A stretch of DNA of 64,000 bases. Origin: Dinoroseobacter shibae DFL 12 = DSM 16493. GTDB taxonomy: Bacteria; Pseudomonadota; Alphaproteobacteria; Rhodobacterales; Rhodobacteraceae. The notes under the pieces are model-generated. The model was given only the letters and a program-made list of their open reading frames with translations, had not been told where the DNA came from and did no database searches. This document shows positions 43,059 to 52,473 of the stretch, piece after piece (the first letter of the stretch is position 1; every line of letters starts with the position of its first letter). The stretch spans positions 1,798,001 to 1,862,000 of the forward strand of contig NC_009952.1 in assembly GCF_000018145.1 (NCBI RefSeq), in the 5' to 3' direction. Made by a program: the position numbers and the translations under genes.

Positions 43059-45865
43059 CCCTGCCAGCGCGTCAGCACCGCCACGATCACCTCGGCGGCC
43101 GCGTCCGCCCCCGCGGCCATGTCCGCGCGCAGGGTCTCCATGTCCGCCCGCCCGGTCTGGCGCAGCAGGAAGGCCTGCCCCCCCGCGCCCACCGCGTCGG
43201 GGTCCAGCGCCCCGTCGGTCAGCAACCGGACCGAGGTCTGCACCTGCCGCAACAGGGCAAGCTGCCCGGTCAGCACCGCCGCCTCCTCCGGGCCCAGGCA
43301 TCCCGCCGCGACCCCGGCGGCCAGCTGCAACCGGGTATCGGCGCACTCGGCCCCCGACAACAAGGCCGCCGCCTGACCCAGAAGCTCGATATCCTGCAAC
43401 CGCCCCGGGCCCTGCTTGGCCTCGAACGGGCGCTCGGCGGGCTTTGCGGCTTCCAGCCGCGCGCGCATGTCGGCCACATCGCGGGCGACCTCCGCCTGCC
43501 GCCCGGGCCCCTTGCTGCGCAGCAAGGCGCAGCGGAACGCCTCCAGATCCTCGGCGAGGGCCCCGGACTCCGGCCCCGCGCCGCCGATCACGCGCGCCCG
43601 CGTCAGGGCCAGATGCTCCCAGGTCCAGGCATCGCTCTCCTGGTAGCTCTGGAAGGCCGACCAGGAGGTCGCAACCGGCCCCTGCCGCCCCGACGGCCGC
43701 AGACGCATGTCGATCTCGTAAAGCCGCCCCTCGGCCATGGGCGCGGTCAGCGCCGTGATCATCGCCTTGGTCAGCTTGGCGTAATACGGCCCCGGCGCCA
43801 GCGGCCGCCGCCCCTCCGACGCCTCCACGCCCGCCCCGTCATAGACGACGATCGCATCGAGGTCCGACTGCGCCGTCAGCGTCCGCGCCCCAAGCGAGCC
43901 CATCCCCACGAACACCGCCCCGCGTCCCGGCGGGGGCCCGTGACGGCGCGACAACTCCGCGGCGACACGGGGCCACAGCACCGAGACCACCGTTTCGGCC
44001 AGGTCGGTGTATTGCTCCGCCGCCACCTGCGCATCGACCAAGCCGCGCAGGTGATGCACACCGACGCGGAAATGCCATTCCTTTTGCCAGCGCCGCGCGG
44101 CATCGAGTTGATGCTCGTAATCGTCCAGCGGCGCCAGCCGCGCCTCCAGTTCCGCCGCGAGGGCCGCCTCACCGGGCCAGTCCGCAAAGAACGGCCCCCC
44201 GATCACCGCGTCCAAGACCCCGGAATTGGCCGCAAGGTAGCGCGACAGCAAGGGCGCCGTGGCACAGATATCCACGATCAGGTCGATCAGGGACGGGTTC
44301 GCCTCGAACAGGGAGAACAGTTGAACTCCCGCAGGCAAACCCTTGATGAAGCTGTCGAAGTTCAGCAACGCCTCATCGGGCCGCGCGGCCCGCCCGAGCC
44401 GGGACAGGATCTCGGGGCGCAACCGGCCGAAAATCTCCAGAGCCCGGGTCGAGCGCAGCGCCGGGTAGCTGCGCCAACGCTCCATCACCTCCGCGGCCCC
44501 CTCGGGCACGGCCTCGGGCGGCGGGCTGGACGCGCTCCGCTCGGGCGCAAAGAACGGCTCGGTCAGGGCCGCGACCTCCGCCAGCCGGTCCTTGAGCTGT
44601 CGCCGCCAGCCGGCCACGTCGGCCTCCCCCGTCAGGCAGGCCAGACGCCGGAACCCGTCATCGTCCTTCGGCAGGGCATGGGTCTGGGCATCGGCGATCA
44701 TCTGCACCCGGTGCTCCACCTCCCGGTGGGCCCGGTAATGATCGCTCAGCACCGCGGCATCCTCGGGCCGCACCCAGCCCTTCTCGGCCAGAACCGCCAA
44801 CCCCGCCACCGTGCCGCGCACCCGCAGGTCCGGGTCCCGCCCGCCCGAAATGATCTGCCGGGTCTGGGTGAAAAACTCGATATCCCGGATGCCGCCCTTG
44901 CCCAGCTTCATGTCATGCCCCGGCAGGGACACCGGCCCATGCAGCCCCTTATGCGCCCGGATGCGCAGCCGCATGTCATGGGCATCCTCGATGGCGGCGA
45001 AATCCAGGTGCTTGCGCCAGATGAACGGGGTCAGCCGGGCCAGATACCCCGCCCCCGCCTCCAGATCGCCCACCGCCGGTCGCGCCTTGATATGCGCCGC
45101 GCGCTCCCAGGTGCGGCCGAGGGATTCGTAGTACCGCTCGGCGGCTTCCATGGCGATGCAGACCGGCGTGACCGACGGGTCCGGCCGCAATCGCAGATCC
45201 GTGCGGAAGACATAGCCATCGCCCGTCGGGTCCGACATGATCCCCACCGCCCGGCGCGTCGCCCGCACGAAGGCCGCCCGCGCCTCGCCGAACGCGTCCG
45301 GCGCGAACCGGTCCTGGTCGAAGAGACAGATCAGGTCGATATCGCTGGAATAGTTGAGCTCGAACGCCCCCATCTTCCCCATGGCGAGCATCACCATCCC
45401 CGCCGCCTCCGGCAGGTCGGCCTCGCCCTGGCCCGGCACCTTGCCCCGGCGCAACTCGGGCGCGAGGGCCGCGCGCAGGGCCGCGCCCATGGTCGCATCG
45501 GCAAACAGCGTCAGGTTCTCCGTCACCGCCTCCAGCGGCCAGACCCCGGCAAGATCGGCAAACCCCGCCAGCAGCGCGACACGCCGCTTGGCCACCCGCA
45601 ACCCCGGCTTGATCTGGTCCGGCGCAATCTCCGGCACCTCAGCGAGGATCTGCGCAAACGCCGCCTCGGGATCCTCCAGCGCGGCGGCAAACCAGGCGGC
45701 CTCCTTGGCCAGCAACCCTTCGAGATAGGGGCTCGACCCCGCCATCCCCACCAACGCATCGCGCAAGGTCCCCGTGGCCTCGGGGCAATGGGCCGCGACC
45801 GCCGCCGCCCCCCGCTCTGGATCGAAGGGAAGCGGCAGGCGGGTCATGCGGGTCTCGAACGTCAT
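43055..45865 (-). CDS. glnE: Glutamine synthetase adenylyltransferase/deadenylyltransferase
   Basis: A 936-residue bifunctional enzyme that adds and removes AMP on glutamine synthetase in response to PII and glutamine. Two nucleotidyltransferase domains are seen: the N-terminal one with the metal motif SSDIDLICLFD and the C-terminal one with AQSDLDAIVVYD, each followed by a GlnD-type helical domain. The protein ends GADAAAEVIVAVLTRWQG. Two downstream frames overlap in series, and tRNA-Val lies 94 bases upstream on the same strand. Confidence 0.95.
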   Translation of the reverse strand: MTFETRMTRLPLPFDPERGAAAVAAHCPEATGTLRDALVGMAGSSPYLEGLLAKEAAWFAAALEDPEAAFAQILAEVPEIAPDQIKPGLRVAKRRVALLAGFADLAGVWPLEAVTENLTLFADATMGAALRAALAPELRRGKVPGQGEADLPEAAGMVMLAMGKMGAFELNYSSDIDLICLFDQDRFAPDAFGEARAAFVRATRRAVGIMSDPTGDGYVFRTDLRLRPDPSVTPVCIAMEAAERYYESLGRTWERAAHIKARPAVGDLEAGAGYLARLTPFIWRKHLDFAAIEDAHDMRLRIRAHKGLHGPVSLPGHDMKLGKGGIRDIEFFTQTRQIISGGRDPDLRVRGTVAGLAVLAEKGWVRPEDAAVLSDHYRAHREVEHRVQMIADAQTHALPKDDDGFRRLACLTGEADVAGWRRQLKDRLAEVAALTEPFFAPERSASSPPPEAVPEGAAEVMERWRSYPALRSTRALEIFGRLRPEILSRLGRAARPDEALLNFDSFIKGLPAGVQLFSLFEANPSLIDLIVDICATAPLLSRYLAANSGVLDAVIGGPFFADWPGEAALAAELEARLAPLDDYEHQLDAARRWQKEWHFRVGVHHLRGLVDAQVAAEQYTDLAETVVSVLWPRVAAELSRRHGPPPGRGAVFVGMGSLGARTLTAQSDLDAIVVYDGAGVEASEGRRPLAPGPYYAKLTKAMITALTAPMAEGRLYEIDMRLRPSGRQGPVATSWSAFQSYQESDAWTWEHLALTRARVIGGAGPESGALAEDLEAFRCALLRSKGPGRQAEVARDVADMRARLEAAKPAERPFEAKQGPGRLQDIELLGQAAALLSGAECADTRLQLAAGVAAGCLGPEEAAVLTGQLALLRQVQTSVRLLTDGALDPDAVGAGGQAFLLRQTGRADMETLRADMAAGADAAAEVIVAVLTRWQG

Positions 45866-45958
45866 GGCTGCACCCTGCGCCGCGCCGCAAACGCGGTCAA
45901 GAAGACGCTGTCGCGGCTCTCGCGCGCCATGCCATCCGGCTCACACCAAGGGGGGGTA

Positions 45959-46033
45959 TGGTGGGTGATAAGAGATTCGAACTCCTGACATCTTCGATGT
46001 GAACGAAGCGCTCTACCACTGAGCTAATCACCC
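45959..46033 (-). tRNA. tRNA-Val (CAC)
   Basis: A 75-nt cloverleaf on the minus strand with encoded CCA. Acceptor stem GGGTGAT pairs with ATCACCC; the D arm has AGCTCAGTGGTAGAGC; anticodon loop TTCACAT gives anticodon CAC (codon GUG, Val); the T arm has AGGAGTTCGAATCTCTT. All stems pair well. It lies between glnE and an OB-fold protein gene. Confidence 0.97.
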
Positions 46034-46199
46034 GTGCGAGTGCAGATAGCCAAGCCGTGCGCCGGGTTCAAGAAGAAATCCGCCCCCGATCCGGCGGTTC
46101 GCCCCCGCAACCCCCGCAAACCGCCGCCAAGCCGTTTGGATCCGCCCCCGCGGCCCCCATATCTGCATCGGCCCCCTGCCACAGGAGTTGCGCTCACAC

Positions 46200-46541
46200 A
46201 TGAAACAGTTTCTTTTCGCCGCCGCGACGGCGCTGGCCCTCGTCGCCGCACCGACCCTCGCCCTGTCCGAAACCGTCACCCCCATCGCCGAGCTGAAGCG
46301 TGGCACCATGGTCATGATGACCGGCGACGTTGCCCGCATCACCGACGAGGATGAATTCATCCTCGCCGACGCCACCGGACGCGTCCCGGTCTATGTGGGG
46401 CCGAATTTCGTGCCCGCCGCCGAGGGCGAGACTGTCACCGTCTGGGGCTGGGTCGACGACGACCTGTTCTCGAACGAGGTCTATGCCCGCCGGATCCAGC
46501 GTGCCGATGGCACCGTGATCGAGCTGCGCCAGGGGTACTGA
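46200..46541 (+). CDS. Periplasmic OB-fold (BOF/YgiW-like) protein
   Basis: A 113-residue exported protein. Signal peptide about 1-22 (FLFAAATALALVAAPTLALS), then a small OB-fold-like beta barrel: GTMVMMTGDVARITDEDEFI, DATGRVPVYVGPN and VTVWGWVDDD. The alternation of strands with ...G-x-V ... D-D ... suits bacterial OB-fold (YgiW/YdeI) proteins, which have roles in stress response; ligand unknown. AGGAG lies 12 bases before the ATG. A bidirectional terminator separates it from lon. Confidence 0.8.
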   Translation: MKQFLFAAATALALVAAPTLALSETVTPIAELKRGTMVMMTGDVARITDEDEFILADATGRVPVYVGPNFVPAAEGETVTVWGWVDDDLFSNEVYARRIQRADGTVIELRQGY

Positions 46542-46564
46542 CGCACCCAAGCGCACCGCACGAC

Positions 46565-46596
46565 AAAACGCCCCCCGGTTTCCCGGGGGGCGTTTT
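46565..46596. terminator. Bidirectional terminator between the OB-fold gene and lon
   Basis: A perfect 14-bp stem (46565-46578 with 46583-46596) with a 4-base loop, starting AAAACG and ending CGTTTT. A and T runs on both sides allow it to serve the converging genes ending at 46541 and 46619. Confidence 0.92.
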
Positions 46597-46618
46597 CTGT
46601 TCAAATACCGCGCAAGGC

Positions 46619-49027
46619 TCAGTGCGCCACCGCGCCCTGCCCTTCCTTCTCGGCCATCGCCTTCTGGGCGGCGGCGGCCTCCTCGGCCTCCTCGTCCCAT
46701 TCGATGGGCTCCGGCTCCGAGACCAGCGCCACCTTGAGCACCTCGGACACGTGGCTGACGGGGATGATGGTCAACCCCTCTTTCACATTGTCCGGGATCT
46801 CCGGCAGGTCCTTCTCGTTCTCCGCCGGGATCAGCACGGTGGTGATCCCTCCGCGCAGGGCGGCAAGCAGCTTCTCCTTCAGCCCGCCGATGGGCAACAC
46901 GTTGCCGCGCAGCGTCACCTCGCCGGTCATGGCGATATCGCGCTTCACCGGAATCTGCGTCAGAACCGACACGATCGAGGTCACCATGGCGATGCCCGCG
47001 CTCGGCCCGTCCTTCGGGGTCGCCCCCTCGGGCACGTGGACGTGGATGTCCCACTTGTCGAAACGCGGCGGCTTCACCCCGATCTGAGGACTGATGGAGC
47101 GCACGAAGGACGCCGCGGCGTCGATCGATTCCTTCATCACGTCGCCCAGCTTGCCGGTGGTCTTCATCCGACCCTTGCCCGGCAGGCGCAGCGCCTCGAT
47201 GCTCAGCAGATCGCCCCCGACAGAGGTCCAGGCAAGGCCGGTCACGACCCCGATCTGGTCCTCTTCCTCGGCCAGCCCGTATTTGAACCGCTTGACGCCC
47301 AGCATGTCCTCCAGGCTCTCCGCGGTCACCTCGACCTTGTCCGCCTCTTTCCTGACGATCTTGGTCACGGCCTTCCGGGCCAGCTTGGCGATCTCACGCT
47401 CCAGGTTCCGAACCCCCGCCTCGCGGGTGTACCGGCGAATGATCTCCTGCAACGCCTCATCCGTCAGCGAGAACTCGTCCCTCTTCAGGCCGTGGTTCTT
47501 CACCTGCTTGGAAATCAGGTGCTGCTTGGCGATCTCGGCCTTCTCGTCCTCGGTATAGCCAGCCAGCGGAATGATCTCCATCCGGTCCAGAAGGGGCCCC
47601 GGCATGTTGTAGGAGTTCGCCGTGGTCAGGAACATCACGTTCGAGAGGTCATACTCCACCTCCAGGTAGTGATCCACGAAGGTCCCGTTCTGCTCGGGGT
47701 CGAGAACCTCCAGCATCGCGGACGCGGGATCGCCCCGGAAATCCTGCCCCATCTTGTCGATTTCATCGAGCAGGATGAGCGGATTGGTGGTCTTGGCCTT
47801 CTTCAGCGCCTGGATGATCTTGCCCGGCATCGACCCGATATAGGTCCGCCGGTGCCCGCGGATCTCCGACTCGTCGCGCACCCCACCCAGAGAGATCCGG
47901 ATGAACTCGCGCCCCGTCGCCTTGGCCACGGATTTGCCCAGCGAGGTCTTGCCCACGCCCGGCGGGCCCACGAGGCACAGGATCGGCCCCTTGAGCTTCT
48001 TCGAGCGTTGCTGCACCGCCAGGTACTCGACGATCCGCTCCTTGACCTTCTCCAGCCCGTAATGATCGGTATCGAGGATCTTCTGCGCACGGCCCAGATC
48101 CTTCTTCACGCGGGATTTCGTCCCCCACGGGATCGACAGCATCCAGTCGAGATAGTTGCGCACAACCGTGGCCTCGGCGCTCATCGGGCTCATGTTCTTG
48201 AGCTTCTTGATCTCACCCTCGGCCTTCTCGCGGGCCTCCTTGCTCAGCTTGGTCTCGGCGATGCGGTTTTCAAGCTCGGCGACCTCGTTGGCCCCGTCCT
48301 CGCCATCGCCCAGCTCCTTCTGAATGGCCTTCATCTGCTCATTCAGGTAGTATTCGCGCTGGGTGCGCTCCATCTGGGACTTCACGCGGGACTTGATCTT
48401 CTTCTCGACCTGCAGAACGCTCATCTCGCCCTGCATCAGGCCATAAACCTTCTCCAGCCGCTCGGCGACGCTCAGGGTTTCCAGAAGCTCCTGCTTGCGA
48501 CCCACCTCGATCCCGAGATGGCCGGACACCATGTCGGCCAGCTTGGCGGGCTCGGTGCTTTCGGCGACCGCCGCCAGCGCCTCTTCGGGGACGTTCTTCT
48601 TGATCTTGGCATAGCGCTCGAACTCGGCGCTCACCGACCCCACCAGCGCGCGCAGCGTGTCCGGGTCGCCCGCCTCTTCCTCCAGAAGCTCGGCATGGGC
48701 TTCGAAGAAGTCCTCGTTGTCGGTGTATTCCGTGATCGCCACGCGCTGGCGCCCTTCCACGAGGACCTTCACGGTCCCGTCGGGCAGCTTGAGCAGTTGC
48801 AGCACATTCGCCACAACGCCATAGGCAAAAATCCCTTCCGGCGTGGGATCGTCCACCGCCGGGTCGATCTGGCTCGACAGCAGGATCTGCTTGTCGTCCT
48901 TCATCACCTCTTCAAGCGCACGCACGGATTTCTCGCGCCCCACGAAGAGCGGGACGATCATGTGGGGGAAGACCACGATATCGCGCAGCGGCAGCACAGG
49001 GTAATACTGGTTGAGTGTCTCAGACAT
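46619..49027 (-). CDS. lon: ATP-dependent protease Lon
   Basis: An 802-residue AAA+ serine protease. N-terminal substrate domain opens [20 protein letters not shown]; ATPase domain with Walker [14 protein letters not shown] and Walker [11 protein letters not shown]; protease domain with catalytic Ser in [11 protein letters not shown] and Lys in [12 protein letters not shown], the Ser-Lys dyad. The C-terminus is Glu/Ala-rich. The ATG at 49027 is chosen over the much longer open frame because AAGGA lies seven bases before it and family similarity starts there. Confidence 0.97.
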   Translation of the reverse strand: MSETLNQYYPVLPLRDIVVFPHMIVPLFVGREKSVRALEEVMKDDKQILLSSQIDPAVDDPTPEGIFAYGVVANVLQLLKLPDGTVKVLVEGRQRVAITEYTDNEDFFEAHAELLEEEAGDPDTLRALVGSVSAEFERYAKIKKNVPEEALAAVAESTEPAKLADMVSGHLGIEVGRKQELLETLSVAERLEKVYGLMQGEMSVLQVEKKIKSRVKSQMERTQREYYLNEQMKAIQKELGDGEDGANEVAELENRIAETKLSKEAREKAEGEIKKLKNMSPMSAEATVVRNYLDWMLSIPWGTKSRVKKDLGRAQKILDTDHYGLEKVKERIVEYLAVQQRSKKLKGPILCLVGPPGVGKTSLGKSVAKATGREFIRISLGGVRDESEIRGHRRTYIGSMPGKIIQALKKAKTTNPLILLDEIDKMGQDFRGDPASAMLEVLDPEQNGTFVDHYLEVEYDLSNVMFLTTANSYNMPGPLLDRMEIIPLAGYTEDEKAEIAKQHLISKQVKNHGLKRDEFSLTDEALQEIIRRYTREAGVRNLEREIAKLARKAVTKIVRKEADKVEVTAESLEDMLGVKRFKYGLAEEEDQIGVVTGLAWTSVGGDLLSIEALRLPGKGRMKTTGKLGDVMKESIDAAASFVRSISPQIGVKPPRFDKWDIHVHVPEGATPKDGPSAGIAMVTSIVSVLTQIPVKRDIAMTGEVTLRGNVLPIGGLKEKLLAALRGGITTVLIPAENEKDLPEIPDNVKEGLTIIPVSHVSEVLKVALVSEPEPIEWDEEAEEAAAAQKAMAEKEGQGAVAH

Positions 49028-49400
49028 GCTCGGTCCTTGTGTTGGGCAGACGGCCCGGGTCCCGGTCGGCAACCATGGGCGTCTCCTGGTCAGGTTTTCT
49101 AAGGTGGGCGGCGCACGGACGGTTTTCAATGCCCGGCCCGTCGCACCCGCGGGGGCCGCTCCGGGCTCACGGCGGTGAGGACTCCATGACAACCGGGGCG
49201 ATTTTGCCCGACAGGATGCACGCCCATATCGCGGGCCGCAAGCAGGTCCGGCCGATTTCACGACATTCTTCTGCATTTGGCGACAATTGCGGGCTATTGA
49301 ACCCGAAAATCCGTCATTTTCGCCCCCTTCAGGACCGCGCTTGCCAGAAGCGCGCGAAAAGTGGCACTGTTAACTCATATTAATTTTGGAGTTGCCTACC
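49028..49400. other. Divergent intergenic region, lon / sorting-tail protein 2
   Basis: A 373-base region without a supported gene. It must hold the lon promoter; no convincing heat-shock promoter was found by eye. The last 60 bases before 49401 are A+T-rich (ATATTAATTTTGGAG). Confidence 0.4.
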
Positions 49401-50006
49401 ATGTCGTTTCGTATTTGCGCCACGGCGCTGACCCTCGGCCTCGCGGCCCCGGCCTTCGCCGCCGTCACCCCCTATTCCGATTACAGTGACTTCGCCTCGC
49501 TCACGACCATTGGCGCCACCGGGTTCGACATCGACACTTCCCCGGATTTCTCTGCAAATACCGCAGTGGCGACAAACTTTGGCATCGGTTCCTCGGAAGA
49601 GGGCGTCAGAAGCGATCCGGGCGCTGCTCCCTTGGAGTTCATAGGACTAAACGCCTTCGAGGTCGGCATGACCTTCGGCAACGATCAGGTGGGCAGTGTT
49701 GGAGCCTCAGCGATTTTCGACGTCGTGCTCGAAGCCTATTCCGGCGCAACCCTGCTCGGCAGCGTGACCGTGACCTCGAACGGAAATGACCTGTCGGACC
49801 AGTTCATCGGATTCGGCACGATGACGGCCTTCGACCGGGTGGTTCTCGACTACAGCGCGCCGGCCGCTCCAACACTGGCCCGCTTCATTACCGAGGTCCG
49901 CTTCGGCCTCGACACGCCCGCGCCGATCCCCCTGCCCGCGGCGCTGCCGCTGTTGCTTCTGGGGCTGGGCGGTCTCGGGCTCGCGCGCGCACGCCGCCGC
50001 GCCTGA
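49401..50006 (+). CDS. Secreted protein with VPLPA-type C-terminal sorting signal (2)
   Basis: A 201-residue exported protein: signal peptide (ICATALTLGLAAPAFAA), a beta-rich body with few charges (FDIDTSPDFSANTAVATNFG and later FDRVVLDYSAPAAPTL), then PIPLPAALPLLLLGLGGLGL and the basic end RARRRA. The tail resembles PEP-CTERM/VPLPA signals read by exosortases. The body fits the beta-sandwich seen in many such proteins. The start is ATG 49401 with GGAG nine bases upstream. No function can be assigned. Confidence 0.83.
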   Translation: MSFRICATALTLGLAAPAFAAVTPYSDYSDFASLTTIGATGFDIDTSPDFSANTAVATNFGIGSSEEGVRSDPGAAPLEFIGLNAFEVGMTFGNDQVGSVGASAIFDVVLEAYSGATLLGSVTVTSNGNDLSDQFIGFGTMTAFDRVVLDYSAPAAPTLARFITEVRFGLDTPAPIPLPAALPLLLLGLGGLGLARARRRA

Positions 50007-50113
50007 CGCCAGAAACTGCGCTCCCGGCGGAAGATCTTTCGCCGGAGCCGCCCCGCACGCAACAAAACGCCGCACAGCGCCCCGCTCAGGTCACTTTCTT
50101 GGCCCTTTGTCGG
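50007..50113. other. Intergenic region before the ilv promoter
   Basis: No gene is seen. It leads to the promoter at 50114; the C-rich run at 50120-50136 is the promoter spacer. Confidence 0.4.
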
Positions 50114-50142
50114 TTGACGCCCCCCGATCCCCCCCCTAATGT
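50114..50142 (+). promoter_or_regulatory. Sigma-70-type promoter of the ilv operon
   Basis: TTGACG (50114-50119) and TAATGT (50137-50142) are separated by exactly 17 bases. The predicted transcript starts at about 50149 and reaches the leader peptide ATG at 50173. Confidence 0.7.
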
Positions 50143-50172
50143 CCCGCGCACGAACCGAGAGGAACAGCATAA

Positions 50173-50220
50173 ATGCCCCGTATTGTCGTACTCGTAGAAA
50201 ACAGGCGCATGGGCCGGTAA
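50173..50220 (+). CDS. ilv leader peptide (branched-chain control codons)
   Basis: A 15-residue frame: MPRIVVLVENRRMGR, preceded by AGAGG at suitable spacing. Five of its first eight residues are Ile, Val, Val, Leu, Val, the amino acids made by the downstream enzyme. This is the pattern of attenuator leader peptides of branched-chain operons. It is followed by alternative hairpins and a terminator. Confidence 0.75.
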   Translation: MPRIVVLVENRRMGR

Positions 50221-50247
50221 CGGACACCCTTCCGATCCCCCGTGCGC
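50205..50247 (+). promoter_or_regulatory. Leader hairpin preceding the ilv terminator
   Basis: GCGCATGGG (50205-50213, within the leader peptide codons) can pair with CCCGTGCGC (50239-50247) in a 9-bp stem with one G-T pair. Which competing fold acts as antiterminator is not certain. Confidence 0.5.
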
Positions 50248-50273
50248 CCCCGAAAACGACCGGGGGTTTTTTT
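50247..50273 (+). terminator. Attenuator terminator of the ilv operon
   Basis: CCCCCG (50247-50252) and CGGGGG (50261-50266) form a stem followed by seven T. It lies between the leader peptide and ilvB, where only an attenuator makes sense. Confidence 0.75.
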
Positions 50274-50347
50274 ATGCCCAACCGCAACGACCCGAGACAG
50301 AGACCCATGGCCGACACAACGGCCCGCGTGAAGCAAAGGATGACACG

Positions 50348-52105
50348 ATGAGCACGCAGATGACCGGCGCACAGATGGTGGTTCAGGCCCTGAAGGATCA
50401 GGGTGTGGACACGGTATTCGGCTATCCGGGCGGGGCGGTTCTTCCGATCTATGACGAGATTTTCCAGCAGAACGAGATCAAGCACATCCTCGTGCGCCAC
50501 GAACAGGCCGCGACCCACGCCGCCGAGGGCTATGCCCGCTCGACCGGCAAGCCGGGCGTGGTGCTCGTCACGTCGGGCCCCGGGGCCACCAACGCCGTGA
50601 CCGGCATCACCGACGCGCTGATGGACAGCATCCCCATGGTCGTGCTCTCGGGCCAGGTGCCCACCTTCATGATCGGCAACGATGCCTTTCAGGAGGCCGA
50701 TACCGTCGGCATCACCCGCCCCTGCACCAAGCATAACTGGCTGGTGAAGGAAACCGACCTGCTCGCCGACACCATCCACCAGGCCTTCCACGTGGCGACC
50801 TCGGGCCGCCCGGGCCCGGTGCTGGTGGACATCCCCAAGGACGTGCAGTTCGCCTCGGGCACATATGTCCCGCCCGCCAAGGCCGACACGCGCCACTACC
50901 AGCCCCGCGTCAAGGGCGACGTGGCCGCGATCACCGCCATGGTCGAGCTGATGGAAACCGCCGAGCGGCCGATTTTCTACACCGGCGGCGGCGTGATCAA
51001 TTCCGGCCCGGCGGCGAGCCAACTGCTGCGCGAATTCGTGGCCGAAACCGGCTTTCCGATCACCTCGACCCTGATGGGTCTCGGGGCCTACCCGGCCTCG
51101 GGCGAGAACTGGATCGGCATGCTGGGCATGCACGGGCTCTACGAGGCCAACCTGGCCATGCACGGCTGCGACGTGATGATCAATATCGGGGCGCGCTTCG
51201 ACGACCGGATCACCGGGCGCGTGGCCGATTTCTCCCCCGAATCCAAGAAGATCCATATCGACATTGATCCATCCTCGATCAACAAGGTGATCCGCACCGA
51301 TGTGCCGATCATCGGCGACATCGCCCATGTGCTCGAAGACGCCCTGCGCATCTGGAAGGCCCGCGGCCGCAAGACCAACAAGGCCGCGGTGAAGGCCTGG
51401 TGGACCCAGATCGAGGAATGGCGCACCGTGCGCTGCCTGGACTTCAAGAACTCCGAGACCACGATCAAGCCGCAATACGCCATGCAGCGGCTGGAGGCCC
51501 TGACCAAGGACCACCCCAAGCGCTTCATCGCGACCGAGGTGGGCCAGCACCAGATGTGGGCCGCGCAGTATCTCGGCTTCGACGAGCCGAACCGGTGGAT
51601 GACCTCCGGCGGGCTCGGGACCATGGGCTATGGCTTCCCGGCCTCCATCGGGGTGCAGGTCGCGCATCCGGACGCGCTCGTGATCAACGTGGCGGGCGAG
51701 GCATCCTGGCTGATGAACATGCAGGAAATGGGCACCGCGATCCAGTACATGCTGCCGGTCAAGCAGTTCATCCTGAACAACGAACGCCTCGGCATGGTCC
51801 GCCAGTGGCAGGAGTTGCTGCACGGCGAGCGCTACAGCCATTCGTGGTCCGATGCGCTGCCCGATTTCGTCAAGCTGGCCGAGGCCTTCGGGGCCAAGGG
51901 CATCCTTTGCAAGGACCCCAAGGATCTCGACGACGCGATCATGGAGATGCTGGAGTATGACGGCCCGGTGATCTTCGACTGTCTCGTGGAGAAACACGAG
52001 AACTGCTTCCCGATGATCCCGTCGGGCGCGCCGCATAACGAGATGCTGCTGGGCGAGGCGGACACGCAGGGCGCGATCGGCGCCAAGGGCGCGGTGCTGG
52101 TCTGA
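50348..52105 (+). CDS. ilvB: Acetolactate synthase large (catalytic) subunit
   Basis: A 585-residue TPP/FAD enzyme condensing pyruvate with pyruvate or 2-oxobutyrate, first step of Ile/Val/Leu synthesis. The N-terminal pyrimidine domain has the cofactor Glu52 in RHEQAATHAAEG. The central FAD domain and C-terminal TPP domain follow, with VINVAGEASWLMNMQEM, where GEAS replaces the common GDGS; alphaproteobacterial enzymes often have this. It overlaps the next gene by one base and is controlled by the attenuator upstream. Confidence 0.95.
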   Translation: MSTQMTGAQMVVQALKDQGVDTVFGYPGGAVLPIYDEIFQQNEIKHILVRHEQAATHAAEGYARSTGKPGVVLVTSGPGATNAVTGITDALMDSIPMVVLSGQVPTFMIGNDAFQEADTVGITRPCTKHNWLVKETDLLADTIHQAFHVATSGRPGPVLVDIPKDVQFASGTYVPPAKADTRHYQPRVKGDVAAITAMVELMETAERPIFYTGGGVINSGPAASQLLREFVAETGFPITSTLMGLGAYPASGENWIGMLGMHGLYEANLAMHGCDVMINIGARFDDRITGRVADFSPESKKIHIDIDPSSINKVIRTDVPIIGDIAHVLEDALRIWKARGRKTNKAAVKAWWTQIEEWRTVRCLDFKNSETTIKPQYAMQRLEALTKDHPKRFIATEVGQHQMWAAQYLGFDEPNRWMTSGGLGTMGYGFPASIGVQVAHPDALVINVAGEASWLMNMQEMGTAIQYMLPVKQFILNNERLGMVRQWQELLHGERYSHSWSDALPDFVKLAEAFGAKGILCKDPKDLDDAIMEMLEYDGPVIFDCLVEKHENCFPMIPSGAPHNEMLLGEADTQGAIGAKGAVLV

Positions 52106-52416
52106 TGCGGACCGGCCCGGCGCTGGCGGTGGCGGCCCTTTTCGGGGTCGCCGCCTGCGACACCGCCACAACTTCGGCCCCGGCGAACATCGCCACCGAC
52201 CCCCGCACCCAGCAAGTGACGGTGGACGGCACCGACTTCCTGGTGCTGATCGACGGCGAGGTGGCCACGGCCACCAGCCTCGCGACCGGCACCCGCGACC
52301 GCGAGGCAATCCTCCGCGGCGCCCGCAGCGCCATGGAAAGCCAGACCGACTGCGCAATCACCGAACTCTTCAAGTTTCCCAATATCGACCGCTACCAGGC
52401 GCGGCTGGCCTGCTGA
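52105..52416 (+). CDS. Small predicted lipoprotein between ilvB and ilvH
   Basis: A 103-residue protein starting MRTGPALAVAALFGVAACDT, a signal peptide with lipobox VAAC (Cys18). The mature part (about 85 residues) has VDGTDFLVLIDGEVATATSL and two further cysteines, one at the C-terminus. No family is recognised. Its ATG overlaps the ilvB stop (TGATG), so it is translated with the operon although export to the envelope has no evident link to amino-acid synthesis. Confidence 0.75.
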   Translation: MRTGPALAVAALFGVAACDTATTSAPANIATDPRTQQVTVDGTDFLVLIDGEVATATSLATGTRDREAILRGARSAMESQTDCAITELFKFPNIDRYQARLAC

Positions 52417-52473
52417 CCGCCCCGCCCCGAGACACCGCGCCCCACGCGCCCCCAACACCGAAAGACGAAACCG

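Noticed and set aside
45959..46033. tRNA-Val as an integration site for a genomic island
   Set aside because: No integrase, direct repeat of the tRNA end, or change in composition is seen on either side.
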